A program made the translations under genes and the position numbers. This document shows, in pieces, positions 5,555-11,435 of a DNA stretch of 11,435 bases. Under the pieces are notes generated by a model. The model saw nothing but the letters and a program-made list of their open reading frames with translations. It ran no database searches and was not told where the DNA came from. The DNA is taken from assembly GCA_019410445.1 (NCBI GenBank), contig DXSO01000043.1:1-11435 (forward strand). The letters run 5' to 3'. Position 1 is the first letter of the stretch. Every line of letters begins with the position of its first letter. This stretch comes from Sutterella sp. GTDB taxonomy: Bacteria > Pseudomonadota > Gammaproteobacteria > Burkholderiales > Burkholderiaceae_F.

Positions 5555-6190
5555 TCAGTCGATAGGACGGTGCTGGGGAAAAAGTCGACCCCATCTTCTC
5601 AAAAAGCCGTTGGCAAATCGACCAGCAAAAAGAGCTGTAATCAACGTCCCTTCACGCAAACCGTAAATTGTTCCGAAAAACCAGAAACTCATCGAGATTG
5701 CCACAATGACGAGAAAAACATCAATCGTCATACGGATTGTCCCAAAGGAACCGCCAAGTCTGTGCATAATAGCAATCGCCAAACCCTCGGGAGGCAAGAC
5801 CAGAAGACGAGCAAATACCATTCCTGAAATGCCTAACCCTGTCAGACAGGTGCCTACGCACACCTGCAAGAAGGCCAACGCATAGTTCGTCGGCTCCAGA
5901 AAACTCGTTGCCCACATGGCCAGGTCAAACACGGCTCCGAAAACAGCGCATACCGGAAGCTGTTTGACGGCTTTGATCAAGATGTTCTTCGGATCAACCA
6001 AACACTGTAGAACAAAGAAAAAGGCGTTGGTCGCAAACACAAACAAGCCCATGGACAACCCGGTCTCTCGACTCAACACGATGGCTGCCGAACTGACTGT
6101 ACCGGTTCCCAGCCCTGCGTGGGTGACAGTCGCAATACCAAGCGACAAAACAATCAGACCGAAAAGAAAAATCAGAATTCTCGAAAACAT
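5555..6190 (-). CDS. YczE/YitT-like integral membrane protein, 211 aa
   Basis: This inner-membrane protein has five to six hydrophobic segments (about 4-24, 46-64, 76-98, 103-128, 155-175 and a final 180-196). It shows the pattern of the YczE/YyaS/YitT family: an early small-residue turn after the first helix (THAGLGTGTVS, 23-33), a central PPEGLA (133-138), and the C-terminal GTIYGLREGTLITALFAGR (173-191). The biochemical role of this family is not settled, and no substrate can be named from sequence. The ATG at 6190 has only a weak GTGAG upstream. The gene is transcribed in the same direction as the tRNA and away from plsC, and it is the first chromosomal gene beyond the island junction. 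I see no clear terminator between it and the tRNA promoter. Confidence 0.8.
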   Translation of the reverse strand: MFSRILIFLFGLIVLSLGIATVTHAGLGTGTVSSAAIVLSRETGLSMGLFVFATNAFFFVLQCLVDPKNILIKAVKQLPVCAVFGAVFDLAMWATSFLEPTNYALAFLQVCVGTCLTGLGISGMVFARLLVLPPEGLAIAIMHRLGGSFGTIRMTIDVFLVIVAISMSFWFFGTIYGLREGTLITALFAGRFANGFLRRWGRLFPQHRPID

Positions 6191-6571
6191 AGCGGCTCAC
6201 TTTATCAATAAAAAATCTCGCGGCCGCGATATGAGGCATGAGAAACGAAGTTTTGTCGTTGGGCAATGAACTGGTTCTTCTTTTATCGGGCCGAAAAAAG
6301 GATTTGCATTGTAAACGTCTCGTGGTTTTTCAGCATCAGCAAAAGAATGTAGCCAATACCCCCACTCTGAGGGAAAAAGAGCACCATTCAATAGCGCTTA
6401 CGATCGTTCAACCCTTGCTCAAAGTCACCAAAAAACGTCGGAATGATCCGGTTTTACGTGAAGTTGCACCTTTTATCCACGCAATGCTCTCCGCCACGGC
6501 ATAATTTCACCGATAGCGGTTTTTGCCTTAGTCAGACCGCATGTTGACGTTTCACAAACAAGGTTCGCACA
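6191..6571. other. divergent intergenic region with palindrome
   Basis: These 381 bases separate the leftward membrane-protein gene from the rightward acyltransferase gene and must hold both promoters, though I see no strong -35/-10 pair. A 12-base perfect GC palindrome TCGCGGCCGCGA lies at 6218-6229, about 28 bases upstream of the membrane-protein start, and AT pairs continue the symmetry beyond one mismatch. Frames of 64 to 88 codons on either strand here overlap each other and look non-coding. Confidence 0.4.
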
Positions 6572-7186
6572 GTGTTTCAATTTCAGTTGATGACGCCCAT
6601 CGTATGGCTTACCCGCCTTTTGGTCGGGGCCTACCCCCAGTGGGAAGGCAGCAAGCCGTCCAAGCGCCAACGCATCTATTTTGCCAACCATACAAGTCAC
6701 CTTGACACGATTGTCATCTGGACTTCTCTGCCGAGTATTCTTCGCGGCCACACGCGTCCCGTTGCGGCAAAAGACTATTGGGATCATGGACTTTTCCGCA
6801 AACGTATCGCAATGAAAGAATTAAACGTTGTGTTGATTGATCGTAAACGCAGCGAGCATGCCGATCCGCTGGGGCCATTGAAGGATGCCCTGCGTTCTGG
6901 GGATTCTCTGATCATCTTCCCTGAGGGAACTCGTCGACCGCAACCGCTGCCCAGCGAGTTTAAAAGCGGTATCTGGCGGTTGATGCGCGAGTTTCCTGAC
7001 GTCGAACTCATACCGGTCTACATCGAGAATTTGCATCGAGCCATGCCCAAAGGAGTCTACTTGCCCGTGCCGACAATTTGCTCGGTTCACTTCGGTGCTC
7101 CTCTTGAGTACATTCCCGATGAGCCTAAAGAGGCCTTTTTGACAAGAGCTCGTCAGGCCGTGATTGATCTTGCCCAGCAACAATAA
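6572..7186 (+). CDS. plsC: 1-acyl-glycerol-3-phosphate acyltransferase family, 204 aa
   Basis: PlsC-family enzymes add a fatty acyl chain to lysophosphatidic acid at the inner membrane, giving phosphatidic acid, the precursor of phospholipids. Motif I is NHTSHLD (H40 to D45, the HX4D catalytic pair). Motif III is FPEGTRR (116-122), followed by FKSG (130-133) and the late motif IPVYIEN (147-153). The protein is shorter than E. coli PlsC (about 245). The GTG at 6572 has AGG (6561-6563) at eight bases' spacing; the in-frame ATG at 6590 is an alternative without a ribosome binding site. It lies 14 bases before the CdsA-like gene, and the two are very probably co-transcribed. That pairing matches the next step of phospholipid synthesis. 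The exact acyl acceptor cannot be told from sequence, so the gene symbol is by family only. Confidence 0.85.
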   Translation: MFQFQLMTPIVWLTRLLVGAYPQWEGSKPSKRQRIYFANHTSHLDTIVIWTSLPSILRGHTRPVAAKDYWDHGLFRKRIAMKELNVVLIDRKRSEHADPLGPLKDALRSGDSLIIFPEGTRRPQPLPSEFKSGIWRLMREFPDVELIPVYIENLHRAMPKGVYLPVPTICSVHFGAPLEYIPDEPKEAFLTRARQAVIDLAQQQ

Positions 7187-7200
7187 AGGAGGCCGCTGAA

Positions 7201-8169
7201 ATGATGCGACTCGGTATCAGCCTCCAAGAAGGCTATCTGATTATTTTGGCAACGCTCATCGTTTTGGAAGGTGCCGGTACGATTTACGGGTTGTGGGCTC
7301 AAGGACGAGCCACCACCGAAGAGGCCGCCCGGCGTCTCGCTGTTGCCAATTCCCGTGTTCGGATGGGCTGGTGGCTCATCATTGTCTTTACGGTGGCATG
7401 GTGGTGGGGCATGGCTTCGCTCGTGTTGCTTTTTGCCGTATTTTCGTTCTTCTTGCTGCGAGAGTTCATTGCTCTGACCCCCATCCGACACACCGATCAT
7501 TGGGTGTTGGTCGTGGCTTTTTATTTAGCCATTCCGGCTCAGTATGCACTGGTGTACTTCAATCTCGCGCACGTATTCACGCTGTTTATTCCGGTATATC
7601 TGTTTTTGATTTTGCCGGTGATTGCGGCCATGAGGCACGACACGGAACGATATCTTGAACGAGTGGCCAAAGTTCAATGGGGCTTGATGATCTGCGTATT
7701 TTGCGTAAGCCATGCTCCGGCCATTGCTACGCTTGATTTTGAAAGCCGCAAAACGTCCGGCGAGTTGATGTTGCTCTTTTTCCTCATCATCACTTTCCTG
7801 GCAGATCTGTTCTCCGTACTGGCAAGCTCCGCTCTCGGCGGCAAGTCTCTGAAGATGAACCCCAACAAAACCGTTAAAGGACTGACAGTCGGTTCCTGCC
7901 TGGCGGTCGTAGCCGGAATTGCCTTGTATTGGCTCACACCCTTCTCTATTCTGCAGACCGGGTTGTATGCACTGGCAATCGTCTTGTCCTGCGCGATGGG
8001 CGATTTGGTCATCAGTTCCATTAAACGCAGTCTCGGCTCCAAATCCTGGGAAAGCGAGTTCTACATTGGTCGAGGAATCATTGAACGTATGGCTCCCTTG
8101 ACTTTTGCAGCCCCTGTCTTCTACCACTTGACGCTGATTTTCCAGAACTTCGCACATTTTCCCAATTAA
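7201..8169 (+). CDS. CdsA-like phosphatidate cytidylyltransferase homologue, 322 aa
   Basis: This polytopic membrane protein has the length and overall layout of CDP-diglyceride synthases, which make CDP-diacylglycerol from phosphatidic acid and CTP. Hydrophobic segments fill most of residues 10-265. Family traces include ADLFS (201-205), NPNKTVKG (220-227, resembling SPNKTWEG), and GDLVISSIKR (267-276). However, the C-terminal signature, normally S-x2-KR-x4-KD followed by PGHGG-x2-DR-x-D, reads KRSLGSKS, then YIGRGIIERMA (288-298). The Asp after Lys is Ser282, the histidine is lost, and the DRxD pair is ER-M-A. Activity is therefore in doubt. The start ATG at 7201 has a near-perfect AAAGGAGG, and the gene follows plsC by 14 bases. 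The nearest comparison I know is the plsC/ynbB-type pairing. It may be a specialised or non-catalytic paralogue. Confidence 0.8.
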   Translation: MMRLGISLQEGYLIILATLIVLEGAGTIYGLWAQGRATTEEAARRLAVANSRVRMGWWLIIVFTVAWWWGMASLVLLFAVFSFFLLREFIALTPIRHTDHWVLVVAFYLAIPAQYALVYFNLAHVFTLFIPVYLFLILPVIAAMRHDTERYLERVAKVQWGLMICVFCVSHAPAIATLDFESRKTSGELMLLFFLIITFLADLFSVLASSALGGKSLKMNPNKTVKGLTVGSCLAVVAGIALYWLTPFSILQTGLYALAIVLSCAMGDLVISSIKRSLGSKSWESEFYIGRGIIERMAPLTFAAPVFYHLTLIFQNFAHFPN

Positions 8170-8195
8170 GGGAAATTAGCCATTAAACTTCCACG

Positions 8196-8229
8196 GCGCA
8201 GGATTTCAACCTCAAATCCTGCGCTTTTT
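8196..8229 (+). terminator. terminator after the CdsA-like gene
   Basis: GCGCAGGATTT (8196-8206) and AAATCCTGCGC (8214-8224) form an 11-base perfect stem with a seven-base loop, followed by five T residues (8225-8229). It lies 26 bases after the stop of the CdsA-like gene and separates the lipid gene pair from thyA. Confidence 0.9.
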
Positions 8230-8288
8230 CGATGACCGATTTCATATCTGATTTACGCTTATATGTCGTCGTTTTGAAGGATTAAACA

Positions 8289-9089
8289 ATGCCCACCAAC
8301 CAATACGAAACGCTTCTCGAACATGTCTATAAAAATGGGGTCGACAAACAAGACCGCACCGGTGTAGGCACGCGCTCTGTGTTCGGCTATCAAATGCGCT
8401 TCAATTTGGCTGAAGGCTTTCCTCTGGTCACCACCAAAAAGCTGCATATCCGGTCAATCGTGCACGAACTGCTTTGGTTTCTCTCGGGATCCGGCAATAT
8501 CAAATATCTGCATGACAACGGTGTATCCATCTGGGATGAATGGGCCGATGAGAACGGCGATTTGGGGCCCGTCTACGGAGTGCAATGGCGAAGCTGGCCT
8601 GCAGAGGACGGTCGAAAAATCGACCAAATCACCAATCTCATTGAAGGGTTGAAAAAAAATCCGGACAGTCGGCGCCATTTGGTTGTGGCTTGGAATCCGG
8701 CTGAAGTTGACAAAATGGCTTTGCCGCCGTGCCATTGTCTTTTCCAATTCTATGTCGCCAACGGGAAACTCTCGTGTCAGCTCTATCAACGCAGCTGCGA
8801 CATTTTTCTTGGTGTTCCGTTCAATATCGCCAGCTATTCTCTGCTCACGCATATGATCGCTCAACAATGCGAACTTCAAGTCGGAGACTTTGTCTGGACC
8901 GGAGGAGACTGCCACATCTACAAAAACCATTTCGAACAGGTTGAGCTACAGCTTTCGCGCGAACCCCGAGCCTATCCTCGTCTTGTGATTTCACGTAAAC
9001 CAGCGTCGATCTTCGATTACAAATTTGAAGATTTCATCATCGAGGGCTACGACCCGTGGCCGCACATCAAGGCACCGATTGCCGTCTGA
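8289..9089 (+). CDS. thyA: thymidylate synthase ThyA, 266 aa
   Basis: ThyA methylates dUMP to dTMP using methylene-tetrahydrofolate, which it leaves as dihydrofolate; it acts in the cytoplasm and supplies DNA synthesis. The length is close to the E. coli enzyme (264). The key residues are all present: R23 in DRTG, E60 in HELLW, the catalytic C148 in LPPCHC, R168 in QRSCD, D171, N179 in FNIASY, and H209/Y211 in HIYKNH. The ATG at 8289 is preceded by AAGGA (8277-8281) at seven bases' spacing. The gene is flanked by its own terminator and by that of the upstream lipid operon, so it is probably a single transcription unit. The folate partner gene folA lies 1.66 kb downstream on the same strand. 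Confidence 0.98.
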   Translation: MPTNQYETLLEHVYKNGVDKQDRTGVGTRSVFGYQMRFNLAEGFPLVTTKKLHIRSIVHELLWFLSGSGNIKYLHDNGVSIWDEWADENGDLGPVYGVQWRSWPAEDGRKIDQITNLIEGLKKNPDSRRHLVVAWNPAEVDKMALPPCHCLFQFYVANGKLSCQLYQRSCDIFLGVPFNIASYSLLTHMIAQQCELQVGDFVWTGGDCHIYKNHFEQVELQLSREPRAYPRLVISRKPASIFDYKFEDFIIEGYDPWPHIKAPIAV

Positions 9090-9101
9090 GAAGTACCCAA
9101 C

Positions 9102-9133
9102 AAAAACTCCCTGCAACCAAGCAGGGAGTTTTT
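9102..9133. terminator. bidirectional terminator between thyA and M20 gene
   Basis: AAAAACTCCCTGC (9102-9114) pairs perfectly with GCAGGGAGTTTTT (9121-9133) around the six-base loop AACCAA. The A tract on one side and T tract on the other make it a terminator in both directions. It sits between the convergent ends of thyA and the minus-strand peptidase gene. Confidence 0.9.
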
Positions 9134-9158
9134 GTTGACTTGCGATATTGTCTGTTTT

Positions 9159-10595
9159 TCAAACAGCTCCGACTACAAGGGCAACGACTCGAGTGAGTTT
9201 TTTCAAATAGTCGAGTCTGAGCATTTCATCTGGACCATGAGCATTGGATTGTGCTCCTAGCACTCCCGTTACCAAATACTGCGGATTTTCAAAAAACCGA
9301 TCAAACAGCGGCAAAATACCGATGGACGCACCACAACCGCAGTAAGCAGGCTCATTGCCGAATACGTCCTTAGCTGCATCTGTAATCGCCCTCTTAAGCC
9401 AAGGCTTTTCCTGCGGCGCATTCCAACCCGATTCACCATGAGCATTATCGATGCTCACTTGACAGCCAAACATCGGCTCTGTCGTCAATGTCTGCGTCAG
9501 CCACTTCAATGCTCGGTCAGCATCCACAGTCGGAGGCAGACGAACCGACAACTTAAGTCTGGTACTGGCTCGCAGCACGTTGCCGGCCTGCACGACAGAA
9601 GGAATTCCATCCGCCCCTGTCACGCACAGTTGAGGCTTCCACGTATTGAGCAAAACCGTGTCATAGACATTCTCCGCTCTTGCATGCGTACCATTGGCCC
9701 ACGGAAGATCTCCAAACACCTGCTTGCCCACAATGTCGGCATAAAGACGCATTTGTCTGCATCGATCCTCCGGAATCGTCGTATTGAGCTCTTCGGCCGG
9801 CATTTCTCCAGTTTGTGAATTCTCAATGCGATCCAAAAGTGCTCGAGCAATCATGAATGAACTTGGAGCTATGCCCGAAGCAAGACCGGAATGAACACCA
9901 TGTTCAAGGACTTTGACATCCAAAGTCAACGCAACGGAACCTCGAAAGCTTGATGAAACCCAAAGATGCTCGTAGTCAGGCCCTCCACAGTCCATCACGA
10001 CCACAAGTTCCACGGCACCAAACCGTTCCTTGCACTCACTCATCCAGAAATCAAAATCCCGGGAACCACACTCTTCATCTGTTTCGTACAGCCCAACAAT
10101 GCGAGCTCTGGCAACTGATGCCTGATCCAGTGCATGAACTGCAACCATGGCTGCGTAAAAGTTATAACCGTCATCGGCAGCTCCGCGCCCGTACAGGCGA
10201 TCCCCTTCTACGGACGGAACAAAAGGTTGACGACCATTGCTCCACCCCTCAGCTTCAGGCTGTTTATCCAGATGCCCGTAAAAAAACACACTGCGATCGG
10301 TACCACTTTTCGTGGCAGGAATTTCAAAGTACAGGGCAGGAGTTCTTCCCGGAGCAGTCAAAACTTCGAATACTGCATCCGGAAAAAGTTTTCTTCCCCA
10401 TGCTGCGGCATTTCTCACGGCTGTAAGCAAATAACCGTTGTTTTCCCAATCGGCATCAAAGTCTTTGGACTTACTCGGCAAACGCACATAGTTTTTGAGC
10501 TCCTCAAGTGCCTCTCCTTGCCAAAGTGCATCCACAGTCTTTCCGATCTGCATACCGGTTTCATCGTCTTTCTCAAGGCCACACTGCCGTGTCAT
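9159..10595 (-). CDS. M20-family metallopeptidase, about 478 aa
   Basis: This is a zinc-dependent M20 peptidase or dipeptidase, probably cytoplasmic since no signal peptide is seen. Numbered from the longer GTG start at 10613, metal and catalytic residues are H114 and D116 (YGHLDKQPE), D147 (GRGAADDG), E180 and E181 (TDEECGS), D208 (VVMDCGG) and H459 (SNAHGPDE). H241 in HGVHSG lies in the lid/dimerisation domain and normally contacts the substrate carboxylate. I chose ATG 10595 because GAGG lies five bases upstream; the GTG at 10613 adds six residues with a poorer site. The substrate is unknown; the length and sequence resemble the broad M20 dipeptidases (carnosinase/CNDP-like) more than ArgE or DapE. 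The gene is divergent from folA and convergent with thyA. Confidence 0.9.
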   Translation of the reverse strand: MTRQCGLEKDDETGMQIGKTVDALWQGEALEELKNYVRLPSKSKDFDADWENNGYLLTAVRNAAAWGRKLFPDAVFEVLTAPGRTPALYFEIPATKSGTDRSVFFYGHLDKQPEAEGWSNGRQPFVPSVEGDRLYGRGAADDGYNFYAAMVAVHALDQASVARARIVGLYETDEECGSRDFDFWMSECKERFGAVELVVVMDCGGPDYEHLWVSSSFRGSVALTLDVKVLEHGVHSGLASGIAPSSFMIARALLDRIENSQTGEMPAEELNTTIPEDRCRQMRLYADIVGKQVFGDLPWANGTHARAENVYDTVLLNTWKPQLCVTGADGIPSVVQAGNVLRASTRLKLSVRLPPTVDADRALKWLTQTLTTEPMFGCQVSIDNAHGESGWNAPQEKPWLKRAITDAAKDVFGNEPAYCGCGASIGILPLFDRFFENPQYLVTGVLGAQSNAHGPDEMLRLDYLKKLTRVVALVVGAV

Positions 10596-10641
10596 GTCTA
10601 CCTCGCTTTCCACGTGTACTGCTTCTCTTTCAATGGATCAA

Positions 10642-10658
10642 CGACCCTTAACGGGTCG
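10642..10658. repeat. short hairpin upstream of the peptidase gene
   Basis: CGACCC (10642-10647) pairs with GGGTCG (10653-10658) around the loop TTAAC. It abuts the 26-base palindrome and lies in the probable 5' leader of the minus-strand peptidase gene. There is no T tract, so it is not a typical terminator. Confidence 0.4.
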
Positions 10659-10684
10659 AATCTATCAAATTAATTTGATAGATT
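10659..10684. promoter_or_regulatory. 26-base perfect palindrome, probable operator
   Basis: The half-site AATCTATCAAATT (10659-10671) is followed at once by its exact reverse complement (10672-10684). It lies in the divergent region between folA and the peptidase gene. The right arm contains the TTGATA used as the -35 of the folA promoter. This is the expected layout for a dimeric repressor blocking RNA polymerase, or a shared operator for both genes. The regulator is not identifiable from the window. Confidence 0.6.
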
Positions 10685-10703
10685 GCGCTTGCTTGTCTTT
10701 AAT
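10675..10703 (+). promoter_or_regulatory. probable sigma-70 type promoter of folA
   Basis: TTGATA (10675-10680) and TTTAAT (10698-10703) are separated by exactly 17 bases and each match the consensus hexamers at 5 of 6 positions. Transcription would start near 10710, giving a leader of about 40 bases before the folA ATG. The -35 box lies inside the 26-base palindrome. Confidence 0.6.
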
Positions 10704-10752
10704 CGACACCGTCCACAATTGCTGACGGCATGATAACCACACAACAGCCACT

Positions 10753-11241
10753 ATGAGTCAACTTGCAATCATCGTTGCGCACGCACAAAACGGTACGATC
10801 GGCCTTGGAGGCAACATGCCTTGGCACCTCCCGGAAGATCTCAAGCATTTCAAGACAGTTACCATGGGACATCCCGTCATCATGGGACGCATCACTTATG
10901 AGTCCATTGGCCGTCCTCTGCCAGGCCGAACGAATATCGTCGTTTCGCGTCGCTCTGATTATCACGCCGACGGCTGTCTCACGGCTCAATCCCTTCAGGA
11001 TGCCATCAAAATGATTCCTGCCGATGAACTTGGTTTTATTATCGGAGGAGCCCAAATCTACGCTGAAGCACTGCCGTTTGTAGACAAATGCTGGATCACG
11101 GAAATTCATGCCGATTACCCCGGTGATGCGTACTTCAAACCGCTTTGCCTCGAGCAATGGGATCGGGAAGTGCTTTCTCACTTGCCAGCTAATGAAAAAA
11201 GACCGGCTCTGACATTTTGCGTTTATCACCGCAAGGCCTGA
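10753..11241 (+). CDS. folA: dihydrofolate reductase FolA, 162 aa
   Basis: FolA reduces dihydrofolate to tetrahydrofolate with NADPH in the cytoplasm and is the target of trimethoprim. The sequence shows the classic features: the NGTIGLGGNMPWHLPEDL loop (13-30) with catalytic D29, the NADPH-binding MGRITYESIGRPLPGR segment (44-59) and VVSRR (63-67), and the FIIGGAQIY motif (95-103). The length is close to E. coli FolA (159). The ATG at 10753 is fixed by the conserved N-terminus, yet the 20 bases before it have no Shine-Dalgarno sequence, so initiation is probably weak or uses another feature. The promoter with the embedded palindrome lies just upstream. FolA recycles the dihydrofolate made by ThyA, encoded nearby, and the start of an exporter gene follows 24 bases after the stop. 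Confidence 0.97.
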   Translation: MSQLAIIVAHAQNGTIGLGGNMPWHLPEDLKHFKTVTMGHPVIMGRITYESIGRPLPGRTNIVVSRRSDYHADGCLTAQSLQDAIKMIPADELGFIIGGAQIYAEALPFVDKCWITEIHADYPGDAYFKPLCLEQWDREVLSHLPANEKRPALTFCVYHRKA

Positions 11242-11265
11242 TTTTCTTGTTCGAATGAGACGAAA

Positions 11266-11435
11266 ATGTCATCGCTTTTTACGCTGTTTTTAGTCACAAG
11301 CATTGCCAATATCGCTACTCCGGGACTTGGCGCCGTAATGGCTGTCAATCTGGGTCTTTCGCATGGTTGGAAAAAATCCATCCCAGGCTGTCTGGGGCTG
11401 GCCATGGGAATTGCATTCCTGTTTGTGATTGCTCT
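11266..11435 (+). CDS. LysE/RhtB-family exporter, N-terminal part
   Basis: The gene runs off the window; 56 residues are seen from ATG 11266. The N-terminus is hydrophobic (SSLFTLFLVTSIANIATPG) and carries the ATPG turn and LGLSHGWKKSIPGCLGLAMG segment typical of LysE/RhtB amino-acid exporters, in which the usual NPGP is replaced by TPGL. These proteins sit in the inner membrane with about six helices and export amino acids or related small molecules; the substrate cannot be told from this part. The gene starts 24 bases after folA on the same strand with no terminator between, so co-transcription is likely. The upstream GAGACG is a weak ribosome binding site. Confidence 0.8.
   Translation, partial: MSSLFTLFLVTSIANIATPGLGAVMAVNLGLSHGWKKSIPGCLGLAMGIAFLFVIA

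Noticed and set aside
6238..6504. Plus-strand frame of 88 codons upstream of plsC
   Set aside because: It has no ribosome binding site, overlaps a minus-strand frame of similar quality, and its composition does not resemble a protein family I know. It is best seen as non-coding intergenic DNA.
7525..8157. Minus-strand frame of 210 codons across the CdsA-like gene
   Set aside because: It lies wholly opposite a well-supported membrane protein gene with a strong ribosome binding site, and its translation looks like an antisense shadow.
9950..10673. Plus-strand frames of 158 and 179 codons inside the M20 gene
   Set aside because: They are antisense to a peptidase whose metal ligands are all visible, and they show no domain of their own.

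Overview
The window looks like the right-hand end of an integrated genetic island joined to ordinary chromosomal DNA of a Gram-negative, probably proteobacterial organism. My best guess is a Sutterellaceae-like betaproteobacterium, from the mid-range base composition and the protein sequences; the sequence does not prove it. The junction is a complete tRNA-Ser(CGA) gene at 5380-5470 on the minus strand.

Left of the tRNA (1-5380) is accessory DNA. A P4-type tyrosine integrase (3851-5188, minus) starts 191 bases from the tRNA 3' end, the usual arrangement for islands that insert into tRNA 3' ends. A second, unrelated XerC/D-like tyrosine recombinase (2768-3814, plus) runs towards it, and a 24-base perfect palindrome separates their stop codons. 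Further left is one well-formed gene of unknown function (1533-2147) with its own ribosome binding site and strong terminator. AT-rich DNA with only broken or doubtful reading frames lies on both sides of it. At the far left is the start of a leftward gene that runs off the window, behind a cluster of TTCCTATAT repeats. I found no second copy of the tRNA 3' end, so the other island end is probably outside the window.

Right of the tRNA (5471-11435) is compact, core-like sequence. It holds a YczE/YitT-like membrane protein (minus), a plsC-like acyltransferase followed after 14 bases by a CdsA-like membrane protein (a phospholipid-synthesis pair), thymidylate synthase thyA, an M20 metallopeptidase (minus), dihydrofolate reductase folA, and the start of a LysE-family exporter. 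ThyA turns methylene-THF into dihydrofolate while making dTMP, and FolA reduces dihydrofolate back to THF, so the two nearby genes complete one cycle although the peptidase gene lies between them on the other strand.

The points most worth a second look are: the CdsA-like protein, whose catalytic signature is heavily altered; CGAAC repeats spaced 10 bases apart at the tRNA/integrase junction, which are partly built into the tRNA terminator; a 26-base perfect palindrome that contains the -35 box of a good folA promoter; and the orphan gene at 1533-2147.
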